Part shown: piece by piece, positions 52,065 to 62,163 of the stretch
Position numbering within the stretch: position 1 is the stretch's first letter
How the letters are laid out: each line of letters starts with the position of its first letter
NCBI GenBank assembly: GCA_020622085.1
Contig: JAHRYM010000002.1
Coordinates: forward strand, 271,281-335,280
Length of the DNA stretch: 64,000 nucleotides
Source of the DNA: Paracoccaceae bacterium
Lineage (GTDB): Bacteria > Pseudomonadota > Alphaproteobacteria > Rhodobacterales > Rhodobacteraceae
Reading direction: 5' to 3'
Notes under the pieces: generated by a model
Seen by the model: the letters and a program-made list of their open reading frames with translations, nothing else
The model's database searches: none
What the model was told of the DNA's origin: nothing
Position numbers and translations under genes: made by a program

Positions 52065-53705
52065 TCAGTTCGCCTGGCGGCGCAGGAACGCCGGAATTTC
52101 GATCCGGTCCTGTTCGGGTTCGGCCTCGTCATCATAGGCCGGCGCTGTGACTTGCGGCTGCTGTCGCATCGCATTGCTCAGGCGCTCGCCCTGGTCGGCA
52201 CCATGCGCGCCGGTCATGCGGTTGATCAGCGAATTGATCCCGAACCGGGGCTTGTCGGCAACGGCCGGGGCCGCCACACGTTGCGTCGGGCGTGCCGTCG
52301 CTGCGCCTTGCGGGCGCTGTCCGGCCATCGGAGCACGGTTCACTGCGGCCGTCAGACGGGCAAGTGCCTCGGGCGACGGCGTCCCGGCCGGGCGGGCGCG
52401 AGGGGCCACGAAATCACCGGCGCTGTCGGTGGTGGCGTGAATGTCGCGCGCAGGCTGCGGGCGATAGGCGGGGGCCGGCAGCTCGTCGCTTTCGTCCTCG
52501 TCCAGATATTCCGCCTGCGACGGCTGCGCGTCGAAAAGATTGCGCTCGGACTGGTGGGCGGGCTGCGGGGCCGGCGCGGGTTCGCGCATCACCGGCTGCG
52601 GCGCGGGCTGCGGGGCCGGTTGCGGCTCTGGCTGGGCCATCCGCGGGGCCGGCTGGTGCATGGCCTGCGACACCTGATGCGTCGTTTCATTCGGCTCGGA
52701 CAGGCGCCGGCGCTGCGGGTGGGATTCGGTGGCGCTGGTTGCCGCGTCGATGCCGGTGGCCACGACAGAGACGCGCATGAACCCATCGAGACCGTCATCC
52801 AGCGTCGAGCCGACGATGATGTTGGCGTCCGGGTCGACCTCTTCGCGGATGCGGTTGGCGGCTTCGTCCAGCTCGAACAGCGTCAGGTCCGATCCGCCGG
52901 TGATGTTGATCAGCACACCCTTGGCGCCACGAAGGCTGATTTCGTCCAGAAGCGGGTTGGCGATGGCCTTTTCGGCGGCCTGGATGGCGCGGCCCTCACC
53001 CGAGGCTTCGCCCGTGCCCATCATCGCCTTGCCCATTTCGTCCATCACGGCGCGGACGTCGGCAAAGTCGAGGTTGATCAGGCCCGGACGCACCATCAGG
53101 TCGGTCACACCCTTGACACCCTGGTAAAGCACGTCATCGGCCAGCACGAAGGCTTCGGTGAAGGTGGTCTTTTCGTTGGCCAGCCGGAACAGGTTCTGGT
53201 TCGGGATGATGATCAGCGTGTCGACAACCTTCTGCAGGGCCTCGATGCCTTCATCGGCCTGGCGCATCCGCTTGCCGCCTTCGAAGCTGAAGGGCTTGGT
53301 CACGACACCAACGGTCAGCACGCCAAGTTCCCGCGCAGCCTGCGCGATGATCGGCGCAGCCCCGGTTCCGGTGCCGCCACCCATGCCGGCGGTGATGAAG
53401 CACATATGCGCCCCCGCCAGATGGTCAACGATTTCCTCGATGCTTTCTTCGGCAGCGGCCGCGCCGATGGTGGGGCGCGCGCCGGCACCCAGGCCTTCGG
53501 TCACTTTCACGCCCATCTGGATGCGGGCCTTGGCATTGCTTTGCTGAAGCGCCTGCGCGTCGGTGTTCGCAACCACGAACTCCACGCCCTCGAGTTGCTT
53601 CTCGATCATGTTGTTGACGGCATTGCCCCCGGCGCCGCCAACACCGAACACGGTGATGCGCGGCTTAAGCTCTTCGCGTTCGCTCATCTTCAAGTTCAAT
53701 GCCAT
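52065..53705 (-). CDS. ftsZ: cell division protein FtsZ
   Basis: Tubulin-like GTPase forming the division ring, 546 residues. The N-terminal GTPase domain has [18 protein letters not shown], the tubulin signature GGGTGTG (109-115) and the T7 loop [18 protein letters not shown]. After the core (about residue 320) comes an unusually long linker of roughly 200 residues rich in Pro, Gln and Ala (repeats of the QPAPQPAPQ type), ending in the conserved C-terminal peptide [11 protein letters not shown], which binds FtsA and other partners. It is the last gene of the dcw block and is set off by a terminator after ftsA and its own candidate promoter. Confidence 0.97.
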   Translation of the reverse strand: MALNLKMSEREELKPRITVFGVGGAGGNAVNNMIEKQLEGVEFVVANTDAQALQQSNAKARIQMGVKVTEGLGAGARPTIGAAAAEESIEEIVDHLAGAHMCFITAGMGGGTGTGAAPIIAQAARELGVLTVGVVTKPFSFEGGKRMRQADEGIEALQKVVDTLIIIPNQNLFRLANEKTTFTEAFVLADDVLYQGVKGVTDLMVRPGLINLDFADVRAVMDEMGKAMMGTGEASGEGRAIQAAEKAIANPLLDEISLRGAKGVLINITGGSDLTLFELDEAANRIREEVDPDANIIVGSTLDDGLDGFMRVSVVATGIDAATSATESHPQRRRLSEPNETTHQVSQAMHQPAPRMAQPEPQPAPQPAPQPVMREPAPAPQPAHQSERNLFDAQPSQAEYLDEDESDELPAPAYRPQPARDIHATTDSAGDFVAPRARPAGTPSPEALARLTAAVNRAPMAGQRPQGAATARPTQRVAAPAVADKPRFGINSLINRMTGAHGADQGERLSNAMRQQPQVTAPAYDDEAEPEQDRIEIPAFLRRQAN

Positions 53706-53770
53706 CTGAATGTTTCCGCCTGTCTTCCCGTTTGGCCTCGTTAATCGGGCCCCAGTCCCCGCATTTTTGC

Positions 53771-53799
53771 AATCTAGCTTTTGTGGCCGGAAACGTCAC
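53771..53799 (-). promoter_or_regulatory. candidate ftsZ promoter
   Basis: Minus strand GTGACG (53799-53794) and TAGATT (53776-53771) are separated by 17 bases, 65 bases before the ftsZ ATG. Each hexamer matches consensus at four positions. The position just after the ftsA terminator fits a dedicated ftsZ promoter. No GANTC or TTAA-N7-TTAA CtrA box is seen in the gap. Confidence 0.35.
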
Positions 53800-53800
53800 G

Positions 53801-53834
53801 AAAAAAACGCCCCGCAGACACAAAATCTGGGGCG
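53801..53834 (-). terminator. intrinsic terminator of ftsA
   Basis: On the minus strand CGCCCCAGA (53834-53826) pairs with TCTGCGGGGCG (53818-53808, a two-base GC bulge) and is followed by seven T (53807-53801). It lies 49 bases past the ftsA stop, so the dcw transcript ends here before ftsZ. Confidence 0.85.
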
Positions 53835-53883
53835 CGTTTCCAATGATTAAGCGGCATTTCGCCAACGTCTCAGGATGTTGCGC

Positions 53884-55215
53884 TTACCAGTTGTCTTTGA
53901 ACCATTTCATGGCGCGCCGCAGCGAGCGCGCCGGGTAGCGATCTGCGGGGATCTCGAAATCCCACCACTCATCCTGCGGATGTGCCGCGAAAAGGCAAAG
54001 CCCCACTGACGAGGCGAAGGCCGGGCCCGTGGCGGCCTGCGGCAGCCCCTGAACCCGCAAGGGGCGACCGAGTCGCACGTTGCGGCCCAGTATGCGCGCG
54101 GCGAGCCCGTCAAGCCCCGGGATCTGCGAGGCGCCGCCCGTCAGGACGATCTGGCGTGACGGAAGCTGGTCAAAACCCGCCGCATCAAGCATTTCGCGCA
54201 CATCCTCAAGGATCTCCTCGACGCGCGGGCGCATGATGCCGATCAGTTCGGCGCGGCTGACCTTGCGGCTGTCCTTTTCCCAGTCGCCGCTGTCGGCGCC
54301 GATGCCGATCATCTCGCGGTCGTCCATGCCGGTGGCGACGACGCCGCCGTGGAAGGTCTTGATGCGCTCGGCCGTGGCCAGCGGCACCTGCAGGCCCTTC
54401 GAGATGTCGGAGGTGATGTGGTCGCCGCCCATCCGCACGCTGTCGGCGAAGATCATGTGCTTCTTGATGAAGACCGACACGCCTGTGGATCCGCCGCCCA
54501 TATCGATGCAGGCGGCACCCAGTTCCTGTTCGTCCTCCACAAGGCTCGAGATGCCCGAAACATAGGCTGACGACGCCAGACCGGCCAGTTCCAGATCGCA
54601 ACGCTTGATGCAGTAAAGCAGGTTCTGGATCGCGCCTGTGTCGACCGTCAGCAGATGCATGTCGACCGAAAGCTTCTGGCCGACATGGCCGCGCGGATCG
54701 GCAAGGCCAGAGCGGTGATCAAGCGAGAAGTTCACCGGATGGGCATGCAGCACCTCGCGGCCCGGTCCGAAATCGGGGACATCGCTTGCGGCCAGAACCC
54801 GGCCGATATCCTGTTCAGTCACCTGCCCGCCGTCGAGCCCGATCTCTCCAGCCAGGCCATAGCTGCGTGGCCAGGCCCCCGACAGGCAGGCGATCACGTG
54901 ATCGACCCGCACATTCGCCATCTTCTGCGCGGCCTGAACGGCGGTTCGGATCGCGCGCTCTGTTTCCTGCATGGCGTCGATCTCGCCAAAGCGGACGCCG
55001 CGCGACATGGTGGTTGCCGCCCCGATGATGCGGAACTGGGACTGCCCTGCAAGCGAGCCAAGCCCGTCCTCGCGGCCTTCCTCTGGCCCGTCGAAACGCA
55101 GCACCAGACAGGCGATCTTGGATGTGCCGACATCCAGGATGGCGATCACCCCGCGCTGCATGGCGGCCCGGCGCATGTTCCGCATCGCCCGCTGCGACTG
55201 GTAAAGATCCGTCAT
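53884..55215 (-). CDS. ftsA: cell division protein FtsA
   Basis: Actin-like membrane tether for FtsZ, 443 residues. Actin-fold signatures are AILDVGTSKIACLVLRFDG near residue 25, the SHS2/1C region GVRFGEIDAMQETERAIRTAV, CIDMGGGSTGVSVFIKKH, and VLTGGASQIPGLDGLAARIL. The C terminus (RRAMKWFKDNW) is an amphipathic membrane-binding helix. ATG overlaps the ftsQ stop by 4 bases. Followed by a terminator, then ftsZ. Confidence 0.96.
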   Translation of the reverse strand: MTDLYQSQRAMRNMRRAAMQRGVIAILDVGTSKIACLVLRFDGPEEGREDGLGSLAGQSQFRIIGAATTMSRGVRFGEIDAMQETERAIRTAVQAAQKMANVRVDHVIACLSGAWPRSYGLAGEIGLDGGQVTEQDIGRVLAASDVPDFGPGREVLHAHPVNFSLDHRSGLADPRGHVGQKLSVDMHLLTVDTGAIQNLLYCIKRCDLELAGLASSAYVSGISSLVEDEQELGAACIDMGGGSTGVSVFIKKHMIFADSVRMGGDHITSDISKGLQVPLATAERIKTFHGGVVATGMDDREMIGIGADSGDWEKDSRKVSRAELIGIMRPRVEEILEDVREMLDAAGFDQLPSRQIVLTGGASQIPGLDGLAARILGRNVRLGRPLRVQGLPQAATGPAFASSVGLCLFAAHPQDEWWDFEIPADRYPARSLRRAMKWFKDNW

Positions 55216-56168
55216 TGTCCCGCCACCTTCGTCTGTATTGCCTGTCCCGACTGTTGCTGCCTGAGCGCCGACAGCGCCGCAGGCGTCAGGCGCAACGTCG
55301 GCCGCGCCGCATTGCGCAGATCCACATCCACCACATCGCGTCCCAGAAGATCCTGCGCGCCATCGAGTGCCATCGCGCGCTCTGCCGCGACAACGGGGGC
55401 GTTTTCCGGCAGAAGAATGCGCTGGCCACGGTCGAGCACCACATCCCAGCGCCTTTCGCCCATGTAGACCAGCCCCCGGACCCGCGACATCACCGGCGCC
55501 AGCGCAGACAGGATCGCCATCGCTTCGGGCACATGTGCCTCTGCCCCTGCCCCCGCGATCAGCGGCAGGTCGCCGCGCCCGTCGCGCGCCAGAAGCGTGG
55601 CCACCCGGTGGCCGCTGTCGTCCAGCAACTCCATACCGGCCTCGTTGCGCCAGATCACCACCGGAACACGCTCGGTTATGTCGACGCGCAGGACACCGCC
55701 CTGGATCCGCAGCACGGCGGCCTTCACGGCGTCAAGCTGCTCCATCCGCTGGCGCATGCCGTCGAGATCAAGCTTGAAGGAACTGACCGGCAGCGTCGCG
55801 GGGGCGATCCTGCGGATGGCGCCATCCACCGCAGGCGAGGCGCCGTCGACCTGCATCAGCGTCACCATGAACTCGGGGCGGTTCTGGATCTGCTCCTTGA
55901 TCGCGGTGTATTTGGCGGCGACATCCGCGCGGTGCGTCTCGCTGGAGAACCAGGCGCCGACCGACACCGCCAGAACAACGACCGGCAGCCAGACCCGCAT
56001 CGCCGAGTGAAACCCCGGGGTAAGGCGCAGCCGTTCAAGCCGGTAGGACAGGCGCGAGGGAGCCGGATCATGTGGCACGGCCGCGGCACGGCGTTCTGCC
56101 GTCGCGGCCGAAGTGGTCGGCCGCGAGTTTCGGCGCGTCAGGCGCGGTTCGGCCCTCAGCGGTTGCAT
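55212..56168 (-). CDS. ftsQ: cell division protein FtsQ
   Basis: 318-residue bitopic division protein. A basic, Arg/Ala-rich cytoplasmic tail (about 1-55) precedes one membrane helix (VWLPVVVLAVSVGAWF, near 60-76). A periplasmic POTRA domain follows (EQIQNRPEFMVTLMQVDGAS), then an FtsQ domain with LRIQGGVLRVDITERVPVVIWR and DVVDVDLRNAARPTLRL. It links the early divisome to FtsB/FtsL. Start overlaps the end of ddl by 13 bases, stop overlaps ftsA. Confidence 0.93.
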   Translation of the reverse strand: MQPLRAEPRLTRRNSRPTTSAATAERRAAAVPHDPAPSRLSYRLERLRLTPGFHSAMRVWLPVVVLAVSVGAWFSSETHRADVAAKYTAIKEQIQNRPEFMVTLMQVDGASPAVDGAIRRIAPATLPVSSFKLDLDGMRQRMEQLDAVKAAVLRIQGGVLRVDITERVPVVIWRNEAGMELLDDSGHRVATLLARDGRGDLPLIAGAGAEAHVPEAMAILSALAPVMSRVRGLVYMGERRWDVVLDRGQRILLPENAPVVAAERAMALDGAQDLLGRDVVDVDLRNAARPTLRLTPAALSALRQQQSGQAIQTKVAGQ

Positions 56169-57070
56169 GAGGCGTCCTCCGCGATCCAGGCGCAGAACTC
56201 TGTGAAGGACAGCCCTTCATGGGCCGCCTGTTCGGGCGACAGCGAGGTGGGCGTCATTCCCGGCTGGGTATTGGTTTCCAGAAGATAGAGTCCGTCGATT
56301 CCGCGGCTGTCGTCCCAGCGGAAGTCGCTGCGGCTAAGCCCCCGGCAGCCCAGAACGCGGTGCGCCGCAAGCGCGTGGGCCTGGCAGGCGGCATAGACAT
56401 CGGCGGGAATCTGCGCGGGAAGCACATGACGCGATCCGCCGGGGGCGTATTTGGCGTGGTAGTCATACCACCCATCGGTCTGGATCTCGGTCACGGCGAG
56501 GGCGCGGTCGCCCATGACCGAACAGGTCAGATCCCGGCCCGGCGCATAGGTTTCGACCATCACGCTCTCGGGCATGTCGTCGGCCAGTTGCGCCGGGCCG
56601 TTGGCATCGGCCGACACGATATAGACGCCGACGGACGATCCTTCGTTGTTCGGCTTGACGACATAGGGCGGCGGCAGGACATGGCGGCTGCGCACTTCGA
56701 CCGTCGGGCAGATCACGCTGTCAAGCACCGGCAGGCCGGCGGCCCGGAAAGCGGCCTTGGCACGGGTCTTGTCCATGGCGAGGGCCGAGGCCAGCACGCC
56801 CGAATGGGTATAGGGGATGCGCAGCCATTCCAGCAGGCCCTGGACGCAGCCATCCTCGCCCCAGCGGCCATGAAGCGCGTTGAAGCACAGGTCGGGCCGG
56901 ATTTCGGACAGGCGCAACGGCAGGTCGGGGCCGCAATCGACCTCGACCACATGGTATCCCGCCGCCCGCAGGGCCCCGGCGCATTCACGCCCGGAGACAA
57001 GCGACACCTCGCGTTCAGCCGAGGGTCCGCCCATCAGTACCGCCACCTTGGGGGCTGTCCTGCTCGACAT
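56156..57070 (-). CDS. ddl: D-alanine-D-alanine ligase
   Basis: ATP-grasp enzyme making D-Ala-D-Ala for the murein pentapeptide. Start at the ATG read from 57070 gives the usual 304 residues; an upstream in-frame extension is not conserved. N-terminal VAVLMGGPSAEREVSLVSG, NALHGRWGEDG with PYTHSGVLASALAMDK, KPNNEGSSVGVYI, CQAHALAAHRVLGCRGLSRSDFRWD, and LLETNTQPGMT with the metal-binding Asn. Substrate comes from Alr. The 13-base overlap with ftsQ implies coupled translation. Confidence 0.96.
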   Translation of the reverse strand: MSSRTAPKVAVLMGGPSAEREVSLVSGRECAGALRAAGYHVVEVDCGPDLPLRLSEIRPDLCFNALHGRWGEDGCVQGLLEWLRIPYTHSGVLASALAMDKTRAKAAFRAAGLPVLDSVICPTVEVRSRHVLPPPYVVKPNNEGSSVGVYIVSADANGPAQLADDMPESVMVETYAPGRDLTCSVMGDRALAVTEIQTDGWYDYHAKYAPGGSRHVLPAQIPADVYAACQAHALAAHRVLGCRGLSRSDFRWDDSRGIDGLYLLETNTQPGMTPTSLSPEQAAHEGLSFTEFCAWIAEDASCNR

Positions 57071-57120
57071 GCCCGCCACTTCCGCCTCATCGGGGCTTTT
57101 CCGCCCCTGATCTTGTTCAG

Positions 57121-58065
57121 TTATTCCGCGCGCGGTTCGCCCACGCGCATGATTTCCCATTCTAGCGTCAAACCGCTGTTCTGGAAAACCCTTTTTCGCA
57201 CTTCCTCGCCCAGACCCTCCAGATCGGCGGCGGTGGCGCCGCCGGCGTTGATGAGGAAGTTGGAATGCATCCCGCTCATCTGCGCGCCGCCCAGCCGCGC
57301 GCCTCGCATGCCGGCGTCGTCGATCAGTTTCCAGGCCTTGAGTTCGTGCGTGTCGTCCGCCCGTCCGGTCGAGGAAAAGCCCGCCGGATTGCGGAAGGTC
57401 GATCCGGCGCTGCGTTCCTTCGTGGGCTGGCTTGCGTCGCGGCGAGCCAATTGTTCGGCCATCCGCGCCTCCAGCACCGCCGGATCGGCGCGCTGCCCGC
57501 GAAAGGTGGCACCGGTCAGCACCCAGCCCTCGGGCAAAGTCGACTGGCGGTAGGACAGGCGCAGGTCGGCGGGCGACAGGGTCACGGCTTCCCCGTTGCG
57601 GCTGATCGCCGTGGCGCCGATCAGGTGGTCGGCCACATAAGACCCGTAGCAGCCCGCGTTCATCCGCACTGCGCCGCCGATGCTGCCGGGGATCGTGCGC
57701 AGGAATGTCAGGTCCACCCCCGCCTCGGCCGCCCGGCGCGCGACATGCGCATCCAGCGCCGCCGCCCCGGCAGTGACGGCATCGCCGTTGATCTCGATGG
57801 AATTGAAGCCCCGGCCCAGCCGGATCACGACGGCCCGCAAGCCGCCATCACGGACGATCAGGTTCGACCCCACGCCCATCGGGAAGACCGGCAGCGACGG
57901 GTCCAGCGCCGCGAGGAACGCGGCCAGGTCCGCCGCATCGGCGGGCTGGAAAAGCCAGTCCGCCGGACCGCCGACCCGCAGCCAGGTCAGGTCGGCCAAG
58001 GGACGGTCAGGGGCCAGTGTGCCGCGCACGGGGGGCAGGAAGAGGGGAGCGTCGGTCCGGGTCAT
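57121..58065 (-). CDS. murB: UDP-N-acetylenolpyruvoylglucosamine reductase
   Basis: Flavoenzyme finishing UDP-MurNAc. Start at the ATG read from 58065 gives 314 residues. FAD-binding blocks are [67 protein letters not shown], and the catalytic region [18 protein letters not shown] with Ser as general acid, then [19 protein letters not shown] with the active-site Glu just after. Upstream neighbour on this strand is an amino-acid permease rather than murC, an oddity of this cluster. Confidence 0.96.
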   Translation of the reverse strand: MTRTDAPLFLPPVRGTLAPDRPLADLTWLRVGGPADWLFQPADAADLAAFLAALDPSLPVFPMGVGSNLIVRDGGLRAVVIRLGRGFNSIEINGDAVTAGAAALDAHVARRAAEAGVDLTFLRTIPGSIGGAVRMNAGCYGSYVADHLIGATAISRNGEAVTLSPADLRLSYRQSTLPEGWVLTGATFRGQRADPAVLEARMAEQLARRDASQPTKERSAGSTFRNPAGFSSTGRADDTHELKAWKLIDDAGMRGARLGGAQMSGMHSNFLINAGGATAADLEGLGEEVRKRVFQNSGLTLEWEIMRVGEPRAE

Positions 58066-58132
58066 GGGCGGGTGACTAGCCCCCCTTCCCCCGGCTTGCA
58101 AGTCTGCCGGCCCCTGCCCCGCTTTGCGGCGG

Positions 58133-59323
58133 TCACATCCAGGCCTCCAGCATGGTGACCAGCGCGGCAAGGCAGGCCAGGAGCCCCAGCACCGGCACGA
58201 AAACGGGCACCCGGAACGGCGAGGCGGGGACGCGCGCCTTGAGCCGGATGAGCGAGAGGTTCACCACCGCAAAGACGGCCAGAAGCAGGGCCGATGTGAC
58301 CTCGGCCAATGTCGTGACCGGCAGCAACAGTGCGGCGAGTGTCGCCGCCGTCCCGCATAGAACAGTGGCGATGACGGGCGTGCCGAAGCGCGGATGGGTG
58401 CGGTTGAAGACGCTGAGCACCGGGCTGCGGCGGCCAAGACCGAAAAGCACCCGCGACGCCATGACGATCTGGGCAAGGATGCCGTTCAGGGCCGCGGCCA
58501 CCGCGATGGCCGACAGGAACGCGGCACTGCGGCCGGTCGCGGTTTCCCACACCAGCGCCAGCGGCCGCTGGCTTCCACCCAGAACGTCCTGCGGCACGGA
58601 GCGGACTGCGGCGAACGTCACCAGCGTGTAAAGAATCGCGGTGATCGTCAGTGACGCAAGGATCGTGCGGGGCATGTCGCGGCCGGGGTTCTTCGCCTCT
58701 TCCGCCATGTTGACCAGATCATCGAAGCCGATGAATGCAAAGAAGGCGAAGATCGAAGCGGCGATGACCCCGCTCCACGCGACGGGCGGAAGTGGCGCCG
58801 ACCAGGCGGCAACCGGTTCGGCCACGAGACCCGCCCAGCTGACGATCAGAAGGCCCGCCACCTCGATGAACGTCATTGCGGCGGCGAAGGCCAGGCTTTC
58901 CAGCACGCCGACCAGCGCGATCAGTGTCAGAAGGACGCCCGCCGCGATGATCGCCACTTCGGGCGCGACCGGCACCAGCGCAGTGAAATAACCCGCGCCC
59001 CCGCGCAGGACAGCCGCTGCGGCGATGCTGCCCGCAGTGATGTTGATGCCCCCGACCAGCATCGCAAGCCAGTGCAGACCGAGGCCCGCCTCGATATAGG
59101 CAGAATCGCCGGCGGCTTCGGGGATACGGGCGGAAAGCTCAGAAAAGGCCAGCGCTGTGGGCATGGCGACGACAGCAGCCAGCAGGAAAGACAGCGGCGC
59201 CCAAAGGCCGGCCTGTCCTGCAACAGCGCCAACCAGAACATAGATGCCGGCCCCCACCATCACGCCGACGCCATAAGCCGTGAGCAATCGGGGCCCCAGC
59301 CGGCGTCTGAGGGCTTTAGCCAT
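58133..59323 (-). CDS. APC-family amino-acid permease within the dcw cluster
   Basis: 396 residues from the ATG read from 59323, with AGGA upstream and an 8-base overlap with the DUF2484 gene. About twelve membrane helices with the APC start [63 protein letters not shown], and [18 protein letters not shown]. The Glu-rich [14 protein letters not shown] block is diagnostic. The substrate is likely a neutral or cationic amino acid. murC-DUF2484-murB are normally adjacent in this family, so this gene interrupts the cluster without breaking translation. Confidence 0.88.
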   Translation of the reverse strand: MAKALRRRLGPRLLTAYGVGVMVGAGIYVLVGAVAGQAGLWAPLSFLLAAVVAMPTALAFSELSARIPEAAGDSAYIEAGLGLHWLAMLVGGINITAGSIAAAAVLRGGAGYFTALVPVAPEVAIIAAGVLLTLIALVGVLESLAFAAAMTFIEVAGLLIVSWAGLVAEPVAAWSAPLPPVAWSGVIAASIFAFFAFIGFDDLVNMAEEAKNPGRDMPRTILASLTITAILYTLVTFAAVRSVPQDVLGGSQRPLALVWETATGRSAAFLSAIAVAAALNGILAQIVMASRVLFGLGRRSPVLSVFNRTHPRFGTPVIATVLCGTAATLAALLLPVTTLAEVTSALLLAVFAVVNLSLIRLKARVPASPFRVPVFVPVLGLLACLAALVTMLEAWM

Positions 59324-59579
59324 TATCCTGACTCCCGCTCCTGACCCGGCCAATCGCAAGGCGGATCAGCGCCACAATCGGGCGCCGGAACATCGAAAGG
59401 AGGACAGCTACGACGGGCAGCACGATCCAGGGTCCATGGTCGCGGACCAGCCAGACCAGAAGCACAAGCGCGAGCGCGATAAGAACGATACCGGGCAGGA
59501 TCTGCCGCCGGATCGGCAGGAGGGCGATTGCCGCCGTTGCCAGAACCCAGAGGCAGGCAAGGGTCACCGGCAGGCTCAT
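59316..59579 (-). CDS. DUF2484 family small membrane protein
   Basis: 87 residues from the ATG read from 59579. It begins SLPVTLACLWVLATAAIALLP, has a second long helix IVLIALALVLLVWLV and a third stretch IVLPVVAVLLSMFRRPIVAL, the FRRP motif being typical of DUF2484. The family is found almost only in Rhodobacteraceae beside murC/murB, with no known function. It lies 62 bases beyond the murC stop and overlaps the permease by 8 bases. Confidence 0.82.
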   Translation of the reverse strand: MSLPVTLACLWVLATAAIALLPIRRQILPGIVLIALALVLLVWLVRDHGPWIVLPVVAVLLSMFRRPIVALIRLAIGRVRSGSQDNG

Positions 59580-59641
59580 GGCGCGACTCCTTTGCCCTGC
59601 AACAGCCCTGCGGGCGAAAAATCGCTGCCCGCCAGCACCGA

Positions 59642-61060
59642 CTAGCCCTGCAGGTGCGCCGGCAGCGCATTGGCCCAGCCTGAAATCGTGCCGGCGCCAA
59701 GGCACACGACCATGTCGCCGGGACGGGCCTGTTCGCGGACCAGGCGCGACAGGTCGGCTTCGTCCAGAAGCGCGCGGGCATGGCGGTGGCCGTGTGCGAT
59801 CAGCCCCGCCACAAGATCGTCGCGCGAGGCACCGGGGATCGGGTCTTCGCCCGCGGCATAGATATCGGCGATGGCAACCACATCGGCTTCGTTGAAGCAG
59901 GTGCAGAAATCGTCGAACAGGTTCGAGAGGCGCGAATAGCGGTGCGGCTGGTGGATGGCGATGATCCGGGCGCCGGGCCGGTCGGAGACCGCCTGCCGCG
60001 CGGCCTTCAGCACGGCGGCGATTTCCACCGGGTGGTGGCCGTAGTCGTCGATGATGGTGACGCCGCCCAGAACCTCGCCCACCTTGGTGAAGCGCCGGTT
60101 GACGCCGCCAAAGCCCGCAAGTGCAGCGCGGATTTCATCCTTCTTCATCCCCAGATGCCGCGCCACGGCCACTGCCGCAAGCGCGTTCGAGACGTTGTGA
60201 TCGCCCGGCATCGGCAGGGTGCAGCCTTCGATCACGCTGTCCTTGCCTTCGCCCTGAAGGGCCACATCGAAATGCGCGATGCCGTCCTTGTAGGTCAGGT
60301 TCACCGCGCGGACATCGGCCTGGGCGTTGAAGCCGAAGGTGACGATGCGGCGGTCGGTCACGCGGCCGACAAGGGCCTGAACCTCGGGGTGGTCGGTGCA
60401 GCAGACGGCAAGGCCGTAGAACGGGATGTTGGAAACGAAATCGAAGAAGCCCTTGCGGAGGTTTTCGATCGTTCCCCAGTGCTCCATGTGTTCGGGGTCG
60501 ATGTTCGTCACGATGGCGATGGTCGCGGGCAGGCGGTTGAAGCTGCCGTCGCTTTCGTCGGCCTCGACCACCATCCATTCCCCGGCGCCTGCGCGCGCGT
60601 TCGATCCATAGGCGTGGATGATGCCGCCGTTGATGACGGTGGGATCAAAGCCGCCCTTGTCCAGCAGTGTCGCGACCATCGTCGTGGTCGTCGTCTTGCC
60701 ATGCGTTCCCGCGACCGCGATGTTCGACCGCAGGCGCATCAGTTCGGCCAGCATTTCGGCCCGGCGCACAACGGGAAGGCCACGGCGGCGGGCCTCTTCC
60801 AGTTCGGGGTTGCCCTTCTTGATGGCCGAGGAAATCACCACCACCGCCGCATCGCCGATGTTTTCGGCGCGCTGGCCTTCGAAGAAGGTGGCGCCCAGGC
60901 CCACAAGGCGGTCGGTGATCTTCGACGCCTTCGCGTCCGAGCCCTGCACCGGGTAGCCCAGCGTCATCAGCACTTCGGCGATGCCCGACATCCCGATGCC
61001 ACCGATGCCCACGAAATGGATCGGCCCAAGTTCACCGGGAAGTTTCGTCGCCGCGTTCAT
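59642..61060 (-). CDS. murC: UDP-N-acetylmuramate-L-alanine ligase
   Basis: Adds the first residue, L-Ala, of the murein stem peptide. Start at the ATG read from 61060 gives 472 residues. [19 protein letters not shown] (UDP-binding, 14-32), ATP-binding GTHGKTTTT (118-126), [54 protein letters not shown] and HQPHRYSR are in order, covering all three Mur ligase domains. It starts 4 bases downstream of the murG stop. Confidence 0.97.
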   Translation of the reverse strand: MNAATKLPGELGPIHFVGIGGIGMSGIAEVLMTLGYPVQGSDAKASKITDRLVGLGATFFEGQRAENIGDAAVVVISSAIKKGNPELEEARRRGLPVVRRAEMLAELMRLRSNIAVAGTHGKTTTTTMVATLLDKGGFDPTVINGGIIHAYGSNARAGAGEWMVVEADESDGSFNRLPATIAIVTNIDPEHMEHWGTIENLRKGFFDFVSNIPFYGLAVCCTDHPEVQALVGRVTDRRIVTFGFNAQADVRAVNLTYKDGIAHFDVALQGEGKDSVIEGCTLPMPGDHNVSNALAAVAVARHLGMKKDEIRAALAGFGGVNRRFTKVGEVLGGVTIIDDYGHHPVEIAAVLKAARQAVSDRPGARIIAIHQPHRYSRLSNLFDDFCTCFNEADVVAIADIYAAGEDPIPGASRDDLVAGLIAHGHRHARALLDEADLSRLVREQARPGDMVVCLGAGTISGWANALPAHLQG

Positions 61061-61064
61061 TCGT

Positions 61065-62162
61065 TCAACCTTTTGTTGTCGCCAGTTCCTCGACCAGGGC
61101 GGCCAGCCGCTCGGTCGCATCCGGGATGCCCCGCGACAGCGCGCCATGCGACATCCGCATGCCCGCACCGGGGGTTCCCAGAACCGCCGCCACCTGCCCC
61201 GCCAGCGTGTCGGCGTCAAGGGCCTGTTCGGGGATCAGGATCGCACCCCCCGCCTCGACCATCCCGCGCGCATTGGCGGTCTGGTGGTCGCCGGTCGCTT
61301 GCGCGAAGGGGACAAGGATCGCCGGGCGACCGATCACCGCGAGTTCCGCCACCGTCGAGGCGCCAGAGCGCGCGATGACCAGCTGCGCTTCGGTCAGGCG
61401 GCGGGGCATGTCGGTGAAGAAGGGTGCGACCTCTGCATCAAGCCCGGCGGATTCATAGGCGGCGACCACGCGCTCCAGATCCTCGGGGCGGGCCTGGTGG
61501 GCGATGCGCAGGTTGCGGCGCATCGGCTCGGGCAGCGCGGCAAGACCGGCGGGCACCACGTCGGACAGGACGCGCGCGCCCTGGCTGCCGCCGATGACCA
61601 GAAGGCTCATCGGGTAGTCGCCGGGCGGGATATAGGGCGCGGCGGCGCGTTCAAGGATCGCGGCGCGGACGGGATTGCCGGTGTGGACCGAAGTCGTGCC
61701 TTCGGGCAGCGCCGTGGGCCAGGTGCCGCAGGCCATGACCGCGACCTTGCGGGCGAAGGCGCGGTTCACGCGGCCCAGCACGCCGTTCTGTTCGTGGATC
61801 ATCAGCGGCACGCGGGCGATCAGCCCCGCCGAAAGCGCCGGGATGGTCGGGTAGCCGCCAAAGCCCACGATGACCGCAGGCCGGTCGCGGAACATCGCCG
61901 CCACCGCCGAGGCGACGCCGCCCGCGATGCGGAAGGGCGTCGCGGCCTTGGCCACGATCCCGCCCCGCGCAAAGGTGGACGAAGCCACCTGTTCGACCAC
62001 CACCTCGGGCGGGAAGTTCTCGGCATAGCGCGCGCCGCGCGCATCGGTCGAAAGCTTCACCCGCCAGCCGCGCGCGATCATCGCCTCGGCCAGGGCCTGC
62101 GCCGGGAACATGTGGCCCCCGGTGCCGCCCGCCGCGATCAGCAGTAGGGGCGCGGCGGTCAT
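61065..62162 (-). CDS. murG: undecaprenyldiphospho-muramoylpentapeptide beta-N-acetylglucosaminyltransferase
   Basis: Converts lipid I to lipid II on the inner face of the inner membrane. 365 residues, GT-B fold. N-terminal [17 protein letters not shown] (GGTGGH at 12-17), [25 protein letters not shown], then the second G-loop [15 protein letters not shown] and the UDP-GlcNAc site [24 protein letters not shown] followed by the [10 protein letters not shown] loop. Starts 1 base past the ftsW stop. Same-strand order ftsW-murG-murC is standard. Confidence 0.97.
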   Translation of the reverse strand: MTAAPLLLIAAGGTGGHMFPAQALAEAMIARGWRVKLSTDARGARYAENFPPEVVVEQVASSTFARGGIVAKAATPFRIAGGVASAVAAMFRDRPAVIVGFGGYPTIPALSAGLIARVPLMIHEQNGVLGRVNRAFARKVAVMACGTWPTALPEGTTSVHTGNPVRAAILERAAAPYIPPGDYPMSLLVIGGSQGARVLSDVVPAGLAALPEPMRRNLRIAHQARPEDLERVVAAYESAGLDAEVAPFFTDMPRRLTEAQLVIARSGASTVAELAVIGRPAILVPFAQATGDHQTANARGMVEAGGAILIPEQALDADTLAGQVAAVLGTPGAGMRMSHGALSRGIPDATERLAALVEELATTKG

Positions 62163-62163
62163 C

